Counted from the first letter of the stretch, positions 10,437-18,019 are shown. The stretch is 51,609 nt of DNA from an uncultured Desulfobacteraceae bacterium (GCA_903953895.1 CAJBLH010000049.1:1-51609), one strand, 5' to 3'. Notes: generated from the letters alone by a model not told the origin. Numbers and translations are program-made.

Positions 10437-10754
10437 ATGATCGAGGTTACCCCTTCAGCTACGGAACAGATAGCTGAATATTTTAAAGGCAAGGAAGTCT
10501 CTCCCATCCGGATTTTTTTAAACGAAGGCGGATGAGGCGGGCCGAGTATGGCTATGGCTCTGGATGAGTCAAAAGAAACAGACGATATTTTTGAAATCGA
10601 TGGGTTTAAATATGTCGTGGATAAGGAATTCATGGTAAAGGCCAAGCCTATCAAGGTGGATTTTCTGGTCAGCGGTTTCAAAGTGGATTGCGGCATCGAT
10701 TTTACTTCCGGCTGCTCCAGTTGCGGGACCACCGGTTCCTGCTGTTCGACTTAA
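10437..10754 (+). CDS. HesB/IscA-like selenoprotein with in-frame UGA (Sec33)
   Basis: ATG 10437 follows a strong Shine-Dalgarno (AGGAGGGTGTC). Translation gives a 105-residue HesB/IscA-like protein only if TGA at 10533-10535 is read as selenocysteine: residues 28-38 become LNEGG-Sec-GGPSM. Frame and composition continue unbroken to TAA 10752-10754. The conserved GG-U-GGPSMAMALDE context and the Cys-rich tail (CSSCGTTGSCCST) match a HesB-like selenoprotein family known from deltaproteobacteria. Its role is unproven; A-type scaffold or redox functions are plausible. A standard gene caller would split this gene or keep only a 68-residue tail from ATG 10548. A convergent stem-loop separates it from the permease gene. 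Confidence 0.9.
10536..10565 (+). promoter_or_regulatory. Candidate bacterial SECIS element
   Basis: Immediately after the UGA the message can pair GGGCC (10539-10543) with GGCTC (10556-10560), and AG with CT inside, leaving a UAUGG loop about 12-16 bases downstream. Bacterial SECIS hairpins lie just 3' of the UGA within the coding region, so placement fits. The fold was judged by eye and the exact pairing is uncertain. Confidence 0.45.
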
Positions 10755-10785
10755 TTGCGCATCTCAGCCGGATTTTTGAATAATA

Positions 10786-10829
10786 AGGGCGGATTGGTTT
10801 GAAGTCTCAATCTTTAACCGGTCCGCCCT
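10786..10829. terminator. Bidirectional stem-loop between convergent genes
   Basis: AGGGCGGA (10786-10793) pairs with TCCGCCCT (10822-10829), and GGTT pairs with AACC inside, making a long GC-rich hairpin between the selenoprotein gene and the converging permease gene. There is no strong T-run, so it may act as a weak terminator or as 3'-end protection. Confidence 0.55.
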
Positions 10830-10887
10830 GTATTTGTTCCCGCAGGGTTTCACGTTCCTTTAAATTCTACCACGCAATTTCTTCGGC

Positions 10888-11685
10888 TCAGTAAAGACCG
10901 ATCAGCATGCGAGTGGCTACCAACAAAAGCAGACCTGCAAACAACTTCTTCAGATTATTCACCGGAAGACTGTGGGCCAGGCGGACCCCGAGTGGAGCTG
11001 TCAGCACACTGGCGCCGATGATTCCGGCCAAGGCAGGCAGATAGACAAAGCCCAGAGAGTAAGCGGGCAGGTTATCGGCGGAAAGGCCGTTGAACACATA
11101 CCCGGCCGTTCCGGCCACCGCAATCGGAAAACCAATGGCTGCCGATGTTCCGATAGCCTCGTGCAACGGAATATTACACCACACCATAAAGGGCACCGAA
11201 AGTGTACCACCACCGATTCCCACCAGGCTAGACACGCCACCAATGATATTTCCCACGCCGAACATGCCGACGGCGCCCGGCAGCGGCCGACCGGGTTTGG
11301 GCTTTCGGCCCGACAGCATTTGAACAGCCACATAATAAAGAAACAACACGAAAAAACCTTTCAGAAAACGGGTTGAAAGGCTTGCGGCCACAGTTGCACC
11401 CAGAAACGTTCCAACCAAAATGCCGATGACAATGCGCTTGACCACCAGCCACCTTACAGCCCCCCGGCGATGGTGAGACCAGAAACTGGAAACAGCCGTG
11501 AACATGATGCTGGCCATCGAAGTGCCCAGAGCCAGATGCATCATCGCCTGTTCTGATACACCCTGGCGGGTAAAACAGAACACCAGCATCGGAACGATCA
11601 CCAGCCCGCCGCCGATTCCCAAAAGGCCGGCCAGAACGCCGGCGACACCTCCAACCAGGCCATACATCACAAAAACTGAGGACAT
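10888..11685 (-). CDS. TauE/SafE family sulfite/organosulfonate exporter-like permease
   Basis: This 265-residue inner-membrane protein has about eight hydrophobic helices. It carries the duplicated TauE/SafE glycine motifs GGVAGVLAGLLGIGGGLVIVP (about 12-32) and GGVSSLVGIGGGTLSVPFM (about 152-170), and both halves end in Pro-rich turns. Members export sulfite, sulfoacetate or other anions, or have unknown substrates. In a sulfur-metabolising anaerobe, export of a sulfur anion is plausible but not shown. It is transcribed alone, divergently from the TRAP transporter operon. Confidence 0.85.
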   Translation of the reverse strand: MSSVFVMYGLVGGVAGVLAGLLGIGGGLVIVPMLVFCFTRQGVSEQAMMHLALGTSMASIMFTAVSSFWSHHRRGAVRWLVVKRIVIGILVGTFLGATVAASLSTRFLKGFFVLFLYYVAVQMLSGRKPKPGRPLPGAVGMFGVGNIIGGVSSLVGIGGGTLSVPFMVWCNIPLHEAIGTSAAIGFPIAVAGTAGYVFNGLSADNLPAYSLGFVYLPALAGIIGASVLTAPLGVRLAHSLPVNNLKKLFAGLLLLVATRMLIGLY

Positions 11686-11726
11686 TTCGTTTTCCTTTAT
11701 CTGTCTTCGGGTATTTCTCTAAGCAA

Positions 11727-11761
11727 AACTTGCATCAATACATTGATAATGGTTGCAAGTT
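11727..11761. promoter_or_regulatory. Nested inverted repeat upstream of the TauE-like gene
   Basis: The outer arms are AACTTGCA (11727-11734) and TGCAAGTT (11754-11761). An inner perfect repeat, ATCAAT-AC-ATTGAT (11734-11747), sits inside. It lies 42-76 bases upstream of the permease start in the divergent gap. It could be an operator or leader hairpin. No coding region is supported in 11686-12140. Confidence 0.4.
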
Positions 11762-11980
11762 CAGATAGTTAACTGAAAATAATCATTTTTATTTTTAATT
11801 GCGCCTCTCCGAACACGGGGGTATGGTATTCAATACTTATCGAAATATCAACTGTGAAAGGCTGGATATTTCAATACAAAAATTGCTTCCGACGTGTTCC
11901 ATGCCCGTCCATACCGTCAATTTCTGGAAATACATACCTGGCGAGCCTCTCACAAGAGAAGTGGGCCGGGCAGTTTCCAA

Positions 11981-12040
11981 TTGACAAGCCGACGGCATTT
12001 GACTATGAAACAGCCGACGGTTTCATGTGACTTCATCACA
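11981..12040 (+). promoter_or_regulatory. dctP promoter with overlapping palindromic operators
   Basis: TTGACA (11981-11986), a 17-base spacer and TATGAA (12004-12009) form a good sigma-70 promoter. ATGAAAC (12005-12011) and GTTTCAT (12020-12026) form an inverted repeat over the -10 and start region. TGTGA-CTTCA-TCACA (12026-12040) follows directly; it resembles a CRP/FNR-family site but its spacer is five bases rather than six. Confidence 0.5.
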
Positions 12041-12140
12041 CGCAGTTGCCCCATTAACCTGCGGTTTTTTGTATAGGAGCCAGATGGTTTTTTATCGATT
12101 TGGCAATCAGGAACCCGCTTCATGCAGGAGGAAAGTTCAG

Positions 12141-13166
12141 ATGAGAAATGCAAAATGGATATTTATGACGCTGGCGGCGGCACTCATGGGCGGTTTCTTT
12201 TTTTACAGCCCAGGAATTATTCAGGCTGCTGATCCGATCAAGCTCAACTACTCGATTTTTTTCCCCGCTCCGCATAAAAATACAATTCTTGCAACCCAAT
12301 GGGCTCAGGAAATTGAAAAGCGGACCAACGGTGCAGTAAAAATCACCATTTTTCCGGGTGGCACGTTGACGCCTGCCGATAAATGCTACGATGGTGTGGT
12401 CAACGGCCTTTCCGACATCGGTATGTCAGTTCTGGGGTATACCCGCGGCCGATTTCCGCTCTCCGAGGTCATCGATCTACCGCTGGGCTACAAGAAAGGT
12501 CTGGCAGCCACCCAGCTCATTAATTTATACTACCAGAAATTCAAGCCCAAAGAACTGGACGATGTGAAGGTGTTATACCTGCATGCGCACGGCCCCGGGA
12601 TCCTGCACACAAAAAAGCCAGTCACCAATCTTGAAGAGCTGAAAGGCATGAAAATCGCCTGCCACGGCTTGAGCGCCAAGGTGGTGGCTGCACTGGGTGC
12701 AACGCCTGTGGCCATGTCGATGCCCGAAAGATATGATGCTCAGCAAAAAGGTGTGGCCGAAGGCGGGCTAAACCCGATCGAATCTCTCAAGGGATGGAAG
12801 CTTGCGGAAGTGATCAAATCCACCACCGAAAACTTTGGATCGGCCTATTCCACGGGTTTTTTCGTGGTCATGAACCAGGACAAGTGGGCGTCTCTACCGC
12901 CGGAAACGCAAAAAATATTCGATCAGGTCAGCCAGGAATGGATTCAAAAAACCGGCGGTGGCTGGGATGAAATTGACAGGGAAGGCCGGGATTTCACCCT
13001 GTCCAAGGGAAATCAGATCATTGCGCTCAGCAAAGAAGAGGATGCAAAATGGGCCAGAATGGTTCAGCCCATACTGGATGAATACGTCGCCAACATGAAG
13101 GCCAAGAACCTTCCGGGGCAGGAAGTCCTCACGTTTTGCCAGGAAGAATTGAAAAAATTACAGTAA
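12141..13166 (+). CDS. TRAP transporter solute-binding protein, DctP family
   Basis: This 341-residue periplasmic receptor for a tripartite ATP-independent transporter starts at ATG 12141 behind AGGAGG. An upstream in-frame ATG (12027) lacks such a site and would hide the signal peptide. Residues 1-30 are a Sec signal peptide (RNAKWIFMTLAAALMGG through IIQAAD). The mature part has DctP landmarks: EKRTNGAVKITIFPGGTLT, DIGMSVLGYTRGRFPLSE, LEELKGMKIACHG, ALGATPVAM and VAEGGLNPIESLKGWKL. The Arg that usually follows GMKI and clamps the ligand carboxylate is Ala here, so the ligand may be unusual. It is followed by dctQ and dctM genes. Confidence 0.9.
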   Translation: MRNAKWIFMTLAAALMGGFFFYSPGIIQAADPIKLNYSIFFPAPHKNTILATQWAQEIEKRTNGAVKITIFPGGTLTPADKCYDGVVNGLSDIGMSVLGYTRGRFPLSEVIDLPLGYKKGLAATQLINLYYQKFKPKELDDVKVLYLHAHGPGILHTKKPVTNLEELKGMKIACHGLSAKVVAALGATPVAMSMPERYDAQQKGVAEGGLNPIESLKGWKLAEVIKSTTENFGSAYSTGFFVVMNQDKWASLPPETQKIFDQVSQEWIQKTGGGWDEIDREGRDFTLSKGNQIIALSKEEDAKWARMVQPILDEYVANMKAKNLPGQEVLTFCQEELKKLQ

Positions 13167-13230
13167 TTGCCATCCGGGGAAGGGCGATGTCCTTCTTTTT
13201 TATCGGAGTTGCATCAAAGAGGAGGCGTCG

Positions 13231-13716
13231 TTGCAGGTATTTCTCAATTTAACCCGCCAGATGAGCCGCAGTATCAATGTTGTTGCCGGAGTCGCCATGA
13301 CATTTATCATGCTGATTACGGTACTCGATGTCATTCTGAGGTGGTTCCGAATGCCGATCACGGGAACTTATGAACTCGTGGCGTTTTCAGGCGCCGTTGT
13401 CGTCGGTTTTGCCCTCCCCCTGACATCATTCATGCGCGGACATATTTATGTCGATTTTCTTATTATGAAGCTGCCCCTCCGTGCCCGAACATTCTGCAAT
13501 GGTCTGACCCGCTGCCTGGGGATCATCCTGTTTTGTCTCATCGGGTGGAACCTGTTCAAGGTGGGAATGAGCCTGCAAAAATCCGGCGAGGTCTCGATGA
13601 CCCTCAAGCTGCCGTTCTATCCTGTCGCCTACGGTGTCGCCTTCTGCTGCTTCATTCAGTGCCTGGTGCTGGTGGCCGATCTCATCAAGATATCCCAGGG
13701 AGTATATGATGAATGA
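13231..13716 (+). CDS. TRAP transporter small membrane subunit, DctQ family
   Basis: This 161-residue inner-membrane protein has four hydrophobic helices, the normal DctQ topology. It carries the family region LDVILRWFRMPITGTYELVAFSGAVVVGFALP with conserved Arg and Glu. It starts at TTG 13231, seven bases after GAGGAGG; no ATG is equally placed. It partners DctM to form the ion-driven transport unit fed by the upstream DctP receptor. The dctM start overlaps its end. Confidence 0.88.
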   Translation: MQVFLNLTRQMSRSINVVAGVAMTFIMLITVLDVILRWFRMPITGTYELVAFSGAVVVGFALPLTSFMRGHIYVDFLIMKLPLRARTFCNGLTRCLGIILFCLIGWNLFKVGMSLQKSGEVSMTLKLPFYPVAYGVAFCCFIQCLVLVADLIKISQGVYDE

Positions 13717-15010
13717 AGTAGCCATCGGCATCACAGGTCTTGCAGTTGTTCTGCTGCTCTTTCTTACCGGCATAGAACTGGCGTTTGCGATGTCGCTGGT
13801 CGGCTTTGTCGGGTTCAGCGTCATCGTCTCTTGGAAGGCCGGACTCAACCTTTTGGCCAAGGATTTCTTCGATGTTCTTTCCTCCTATGGATTTACCGTT
13901 ATCCCGCTTTTTGTTCTGATGGGACAGATCGCTTTCAACGCGGGCATCGCCAAACGCCTGTATGCTGCCGCCTATAAATTCGTCGGCCATATCCCCGGCG
14001 GGCTGGCCATGGCCACCGTGGTCGGCGCCACTGCTTTCAAGGCGATCTGCGGATCTTCCCCTGCCACAGCAGCCACCTTCGCCAGCGTGGCCGTTCCCGA
14101 AATGGACGCCTACAACTACGATAAGAAACTGTCGACCGGAATCGTTGCCACCGTGGGAACGCTGGGGGTGTTGATCCCGCCGAGCGTCACCCTGATCGTC
14201 TTTGGCATCATCACCGAGCAATCCATCGGAAAGCTTTTTCTGGCCGGTCTGGTGCCGGGGCTGATGGTCGCCATGTTTTTTATCGTCATCATCTACGTCT
14301 GGTGCAAAATCAACCCCGCCCTCGGGCCCAAGGGAGAACGTTCGACCTGGTCAGAACGCTTCAAGTCTCTGCCCGAGGTACTCTGGATCCTTGTCATCTT
14401 CCTGATGGTCATCGGCGGGATGATGCAGGGCTTTTTCACGCCGACCGAGGCGGGCAGCGTGGGGACGTTCTGTGTGCTGGTACTGTCGATCGCCAAGCGC
14501 GACCTTAACTTCAGGGGCTATATCAAATCCGTGGCGGAATCGCTGCGAACAGCCTGCATGGTGCTGATGCTGATTGCCGGATCGGTCATTCTCGGTCACT
14601 TTCTGGCTGTCACCAAGATTCCCATGATCGCCGCGGACTGGGTGGCGGCGCTTCCCTTCAACCGCTACATCATCATGGTCATCATCTCGCTGATCTATCT
14701 GATCGGAGGCTCTTTCATCGACGATCTGGCCTTCATGGTGCTGGCAACCCCCATTTTTTACCCGGTGATCGTCAAGCTGGGATTCGATCCGATCTGGTTC
14801 GGCATGATCATCTCGCTGACGGTCATGGTCGGCGTGGTCATACCGCCCGTCGCCATCAATGTTTTTGTGGTCAAGAACATCACCAAGGTGCCGTTCAATA
14901 TCATCTACAGCGGCGTCTACCCGTTTTTGCTCAGTCTGCTGTTCTGCGCCATGCTGCTGTTTTTGTTCCCGAGCCTGTGTACGTTTCTGCCGAACGCACT
15001 CATGCGCTGA
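13709..15010 (+). CDS. TRAP transporter large membrane subunit, DctM family
   Basis: This 433-residue permease couples solute uptake to an ion gradient. It has about 12 hydrophobic segments and the DctM marks FVLMGQIAFNAGIAKRLYAAAYKFVGHIPGGLAMATVVGATAFKAICGSSPATAATF (read as adjoining segments), IVATVGTLGVLIPPSVTLIVFGI, FTPTEAGSVGTF and GVVIPPVAINVFVVKNIT. ATG 13709 is chosen because AGGGAG at 13697-13702 gives a normal spacing; ATG 13706 is the alternative. The frame overlaps the dctQ stop by eight bases, indicating coupling. Confidence 0.92.
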   Translation: MNEVAIGITGLAVVLLLFLTGIELAFAMSLVGFVGFSVIVSWKAGLNLLAKDFFDVLSSYGFTVIPLFVLMGQIAFNAGIAKRLYAAAYKFVGHIPGGLAMATVVGATAFKAICGSSPATAATFASVAVPEMDAYNYDKKLSTGIVATVGTLGVLIPPSVTLIVFGIITEQSIGKLFLAGLVPGLMVAMFFIVIIYVWCKINPALGPKGERSTWSERFKSLPEVLWILVIFLMVIGGMMQGFFTPTEAGSVGTFCVLVLSIAKRDLNFRGYIKSVAESLRTACMVLMLIAGSVILGHFLAVTKIPMIAADWVAALPFNRYIIMVIISLIYLIGGSFIDDLAFMVLATPIFYPVIVKLGFDPIWFGMIISLTVMVGVVIPPVAINVFVVKNITKVPFNIIYSGVYPFLLSLLFCAMLLFLFPSLCTFLPNALMR

Positions 15011-15070
15011 AAGCTTGTCAAAAAAACAAACGAATAGGGGGGATGCAAATGATGGTGAAAGGAGTTGTAT

Positions 15071-15271
15071 ATGAACATCTCTGAAGTTATTTGTAAGGAA
15101 TCAAGTCACCTGCCTGTTTCATTGGCTAATGAAGTACTTGATTTTATTCAGTTTATCAAGATAAAGCACAAACTGCAAGATTCATACATCGCAAATTTAA
15201 AAGCTGCACAGGACCCTGTTATGAATCATTTATGGGGCAATGATGGGGATGAGGTGTGGAATGTCATGTAG
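15071..15271 (+). CDS. Small antitoxin-like protein (DUF2281-like)
   Basis: This is a 66-residue protein from ATG 15071, six bases after GGAG. The sequence ISEVICKESSHLPVSLANEVLDFIQFIKIKHK resembles DUF2281-type antitoxins that neutralise MazF/PemK or VapC toxins. The last codons overlap the start of a truncated MazF-like frame at 15261, the usual coupled antitoxin-toxin layout. With a truncated partner this module is probably no longer functional. Confidence 0.55.
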   Translation: MNISEVICKESSHLPVSLANEVLDFIQFIKIKHKLQDSYIANLKAAQDPVMNHLWGNDGDEVWNVM

Positions 15272-15407
15272 CCCTGGGGAAATTGTTGCCATACCATTTC
15301 CTTATTCTGATATGGAAACCAGGAAGAGAAGGCCGGTTCTGGTGATCACACACCCTGATAATTATCGTGATTTCATTGGATTAGCGGTTACATCTTTTTT
15401 GTGGTAA
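15261..15407 (+). pseudogene. Truncated MazF/PemK-like toxin
   Basis: From ATG 15261 (inside the antitoxin end) the frame encodes 48 residues beginning MSCSPGEIVAIPFPYSDMET, then RPVLVITHPDNYRDFIGLAVTS, then ends FLW-stop. The conserved MazF N-terminal half (the G-E-I-V-x-I-P-F-P-Y-S-D and R-P-V-L-V motifs) is clear. Intact MazF proteins are about 105-115 residues, so the C-terminal half is gone and no other frame continues it. This looks like a deletion remnant of an mRNA interferase. Confidence 0.7.
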
Positions 15408-15454
15408 AGCAAGTTTTGTGTGAGAATCTTGGATGTCATGGAAAAGGATAGAAT

Positions 15455-15943
15455 ATGGCCGATTCGATACTGAAAGGCAAACACATTCTGGCAGTGGACG
15501 ACGAGCCGGATGTTCTGGAAACATTCCGGGAAATGGTACTGATCGATGTTCCCGACTGCCACATAGACGAAGCACGCACCTATGAAACTGCCCTGGATTT
15601 GATCCAGACCCGTACCTACGACCTTGTTGTGCTTGACATCATGGGCGTGCGGGGGTTCGATCTGCTGGAGGCGGCCGTTCAGCGCAAATTCAAGGTGGCC
15701 ATGCTTACCGCCAACGCCATGAACCCGGAATCTCTGATGCAATCCTACGCCATGAAAGCGCATGCTTTTCTGCCGAAAGAAAAGCTGGCGGAAATTGTTC
15801 CTTTTCTGGAAGATGTTCTCACTTACGATTATGCAACCGGCTGGAAACGCCTGCTTAAAAAACTCCATCCTTTTTTTAACGACCGCTTTGTATCCGACTG
15901 GGAGAAAAAAACCGGAATGGAATGGCGGGAGTGGGCCAAATAA
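15455..15943 (+). CDS. Stand-alone response regulator receiver protein
   Basis: This 162-residue protein has a receiver domain at about 8-125: acidic AVDDEPDVLE, the phospho-acceptor Asp in DLVVLDIMGVRG, the Thr in VAMLTANAM and the Lys in AFLPKEKL. The remaining ~40 residues (WKRLLKKLHPFFNDRFVSDWEKKTG) are a short basic and aromatic tail, not a known output domain. It would act through protein contact. No kinase is adjacent. It lies between the decayed toxin pair and the hydrogenase cluster, on the opposite strand from the cluster. Confidence 0.88.
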   Translation: MADSILKGKHILAVDDEPDVLETFREMVLIDVPDCHIDEARTYETALDLIQTRTYDLVVLDIMGVRGFDLLEAAVQRKFKVAMLTANAMNPESLMQSYAMKAHAFLPKEKLAEIVPFLEDVLTYDYATGWKRLLKKLHPFFNDRFVSDWEKKTGMEWREWAK

Positions 15944-15987
15944 AGCGGTATGGCGAACACAACCCGCCCTGACGGATGATCATGGAC

Positions 15988-16092
15988 ATAGACATTCAGA
16001 AAAATAATTTTGCTGCATTATTGGTCGGGAATGGCCGAAAAGGGTATATTCCATCGCTGCTGCCTTGCGAAATAAATTTTCTGAAAGTCTAT
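15988..16092. repeat. MITE-like palindromic element, copy 1
   Basis: This ~100-bp element has imperfect terminal inverted repeats of about 22 bases: the left end carries TTCAGAAAAATAATTTTGC and the right end GCGAAATAAATTTTCTGAA. A core GGTCGGGAATGGCCGAAAAG is shared with copy 2 at 31125-31224, in the same orientation. The two copies differ at roughly a dozen positions and one indel. It begins five bases after the echF stop, so in the message it could also serve as the operon's terminal hairpin. No transposase is encoded. Confidence 0.8.
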
Positions 16093-16097
16093 ATTCT

Positions 16098-16481
16098 TCA
16101 TTCCTGAGGCACATCCGCCGGTTCATGAGACTTCACTTCTTTTTTGATGATCTCTCCTTGCAGGACGATCATGGTTTTCTCTCGAACCGGCTTGCGGTAA
16201 TCGTTTTTCTGGTGAAGGCTGCCGGACAGACAGGATTCGGCGCAGACACCGCAATACACGCAGGCAAACGGATTGCAGGTCCATGTAGCTGATTTTTTGT
16301 CCACCGTAATACATTGAGACGGACATTTGACGGCACAGACCCCACAGAAGGTGCAAATTTGGATGTCGTTGACAATCTCGCCCCGGGCATTTTCAAAAGG
16401 GGGTCTTACCACCGTGGGATAGCGACGGGTGGCGGGGGGGTTCAATAAATTCCGCATGATGGTAGGTGTCATCGTGAACAT
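16098..16481 (-). CDS. echF: Ech-type hydrogenase ferredoxin-like subunit EchF
   Basis: This is a 127-residue iron-sulfur subunit of a group 4 membrane-bound [NiFe]-hydrogenase. It has two [4Fe-4S] motifs: CTFCGVCAVKCP (residues 43-54) and CVYCGVCAESC (74-84, lacking the usual Pro). It passes electrons from reduced ferredoxin to EchC. Start ATG 16481 has GGAGG eight bases upstream. It is the last gene of the cluster, 17 bases after echE, and a palindromic repeat follows its stop. The tail (about 100-127) has no recognised motif. Confidence 0.87.
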   Translation of the reverse strand: MFTMTPTIMRNLLNPPATRRYPTVVRPPFENARGEIVNDIQICTFCGVCAVKCPSQCITVDKKSATWTCNPFACVYCGVCAESCLSGSLHQKNDYRKPVREKTMIVLQGEIIKKEVKSHEPADVPQE

Positions 16482-16498
16482 GGCATTTTCCTCCCTTT

Positions 16499-17575
16499 TC
16501 ATCTTTCTGTACAACTGATACAGGGATCGATGGACAGAACGATCACCGGCACATCCGAAAGCCACATTCCGGGCAGCATGGCCAGCAGCGCCGGCACATT
16601 GGCGAATGTCGGTGTCCGGACCCGCACACGTTCCAGATTTTTCTTGCCGTTCGCCTTGATATAGTAGAACACCTCGCCCCGCGGTTGCTCGACCCGGGAA
16701 ACGACCTCGCCTTCGGGTCTGCCCTTGACTTTGACGGCCAGTTCCCCGTCCGGCATTTTGGCAATGGCTTGCCGGATCAGATCGATGCTTTGAAAAATTT
16801 CGCGAAAACGGACCTTGCACCGGGCATAGCAGTCTCCGTCCGTTTCCACCACCGGCGCAAAATCGATTTCGTTGAATGCCGCATACCCAAGCATCCGTGA
16901 ATCCTGCGCAATGCCGCTGGCACGCAGAACCGGGCCGACCAGTCCGAGCTCATACGCCTGTTGTCGGGTCAGCACCCCTTTTCCGACGGTCCGTTTCTTT
17001 ACGGTGTAATCGGTCATGATGGTGGTTTCCAGCCGCAACGTCTCTTTCTCGACATCTTTCAATTCCGATAAAATCCAGTGAATCTGTTCCGCATTCAGGT
17101 CTTTTCTGACGCCGCCAATCACATTGACGGAGATGACAACCCGGTTGCCGGTGGTGGCTTCGTCGATATCGAGAATTTTCTCCCGGATCTTCCAGCATTG
17201 CATGAACAGACTCTCGAATCCAAAACTGTCGGCAAACAGGCCCATCCACAGCAGATGGCTGTGGATGCGATGCAGTTCGGACCAGATGACCCGCAGAAAC
17301 CTGGCCCGCGGCGGCACATCGATGCCCATCATCTCTTCAAGGCCCTGACAGTAGCACATGGCGTGGATCATTGAACAGATACCGCAGATCCGCTCCACCA
17401 CATAGATCATCTGCTGAAAATCCCGGATTTCCGCCAGTTTCTCGAGCCCCCGATGCACATACCCGAAGGCGGGAATGGCCTCGGTAATGACTTCGTCCTG
17501 CAATGTCAGTTGCAGATGCACCGGTTCCGGCAGTACCGGATGCTGGGGGCCAAAAGGGATGATCGTTTTTGTCAT
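16499..17575 (-). CDS. echE: Ech-type [NiFe]-hydrogenase catalytic subunit EchE
   Basis: This 358-residue subunit is related to NuoD but keeps the nickel ligands: CGIC at 64-67 and DPCISC at 350-355. It is therefore a genuine hydrogenase rather than a complex I subunit. It evolves or oxidises H2 at the cytoplasmic face of the membrane. The chain ends three residues after the last Cys (CTER), so there is no C-terminal peptide to be cleaved, as in some other group 4 enzymes. It overlaps echD by four bases. Confidence 0.93.
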   Translation of the reverse strand: MTKTIIPFGPQHPVLPEPVHLQLTLQDEVITEAIPAFGYVHRGLEKLAEIRDFQQMIYVVERICGICSMIHAMCYCQGLEEMMGIDVPPRARFLRVIWSELHRIHSHLLWMGLFADSFGFESLFMQCWKIREKILDIDEATTGNRVVISVNVIGGVRKDLNAEQIHWILSELKDVEKETLRLETTIMTDYTVKKRTVGKGVLTRQQAYELGLVGPVLRASGIAQDSRMLGYAAFNEIDFAPVVETDGDCYARCKVRFREIFQSIDLIRQAIAKMPDGELAVKVKGRPEGEVVSRVEQPRGEVFYYIKANGKKNLERVRVRTPTFANVPALLAMLPGMWLSDVPVIVLSIDPCISCTER

Positions 17576-17970
17576 GATGGATTCTCCCCGGGTGTGTTCA
17601 GTGTAGCGCTGGTTTTAAGTACCACGTATTTACAGAAAGGCGCCGCCTTGACATCTTCGGCCAGATACAGGGTTCGGTCATAGTCGATGGCCAGCCCCTG
17701 AAATCGGATGCCGAACAAGTCCTGAATCTCGTTTTCAACCAGAAATGCGGCAAAATAGACCGGTGAAATGCTGGGGATGGGGGTATCCTTGAGAACGGTC
17801 ATTCGCAGGTGTTTCATCTGATAATCCCTGTCGAAATGATACAGGACATCCACCCGGGTTTCGTCTAGCTCAACACAGGTCAACGTGACAAACCTGTACC
17901 CTTCCACTTTTATTTTCGCGGTTTCTCCCACGATATTCTCCGGGCAGACCGGAATATCCGATACTATCAT
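17572..17970 (-). CDS. echD: Ech-type hydrogenase subunit EchD (NuoC-like)
   Basis: This subunit of about 132 residues corresponds to the 30-kDa NuoC chain. It contains the family segment FAAFLVENEIQDLFGIRFQGLAIDYDRTLYL. EchD-type proteins are short and hold the peripheral arm together. ATG 17970 sits only three bases after GGAGG; an upstream ATG (17988) lies at the edge of a perfect inverted repeat and has no Shine-Dalgarno, so the start is uncertain. It overlaps echE by four bases. Confidence 0.8.
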   Translation of the reverse strand: MIVSDIPVCPENIVGETAKIKVEGYRFVTLTCVELDETRVDVLYHFDRDYQMKHLRMTVLKDTPIPSISPVYFAAFLVENEIQDLFGIRFQGLAIDYDRTLYLAEDVKAAPFCKYVVLKTSATLNTPGENPS

Positions 17971-17987
17971 AGTCCTCCGTTGCACCA

Positions 17988-18012
17988 TTCACCGTTTACC
18001 GTAAACGGTGAA
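17988..18012. repeat. Perfect inverted repeat between echC and echD
   Basis: TTCACCGTTTAC (17988-17999) and GTAAACGGTGAA (18001-18012) form a 25-base perfect palindrome around a single central base. In the message it would fold just upstream of the echD Shine-Dalgarno. It could modulate echD translation or mRNA processing, or be a dispersed repeat. No T-run follows, so it is unlikely to be a terminator. Confidence 0.75.
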
Positions 18013-18019
18013 CAATTCA

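Noticed and set aside
10548-10754. A 68-residue independent protein
   Set aside because: It is the in-frame tail of the selenoprotein that begins at 10437; the upstream 32 codons have a strong ribosome-binding site and family similarity.
12026-12040. A definite CRP site
   Set aside because: The half-sites TGTGA and TCACA are perfect, but the spacer is five bases instead of six, so only an inverted repeat is claimed.
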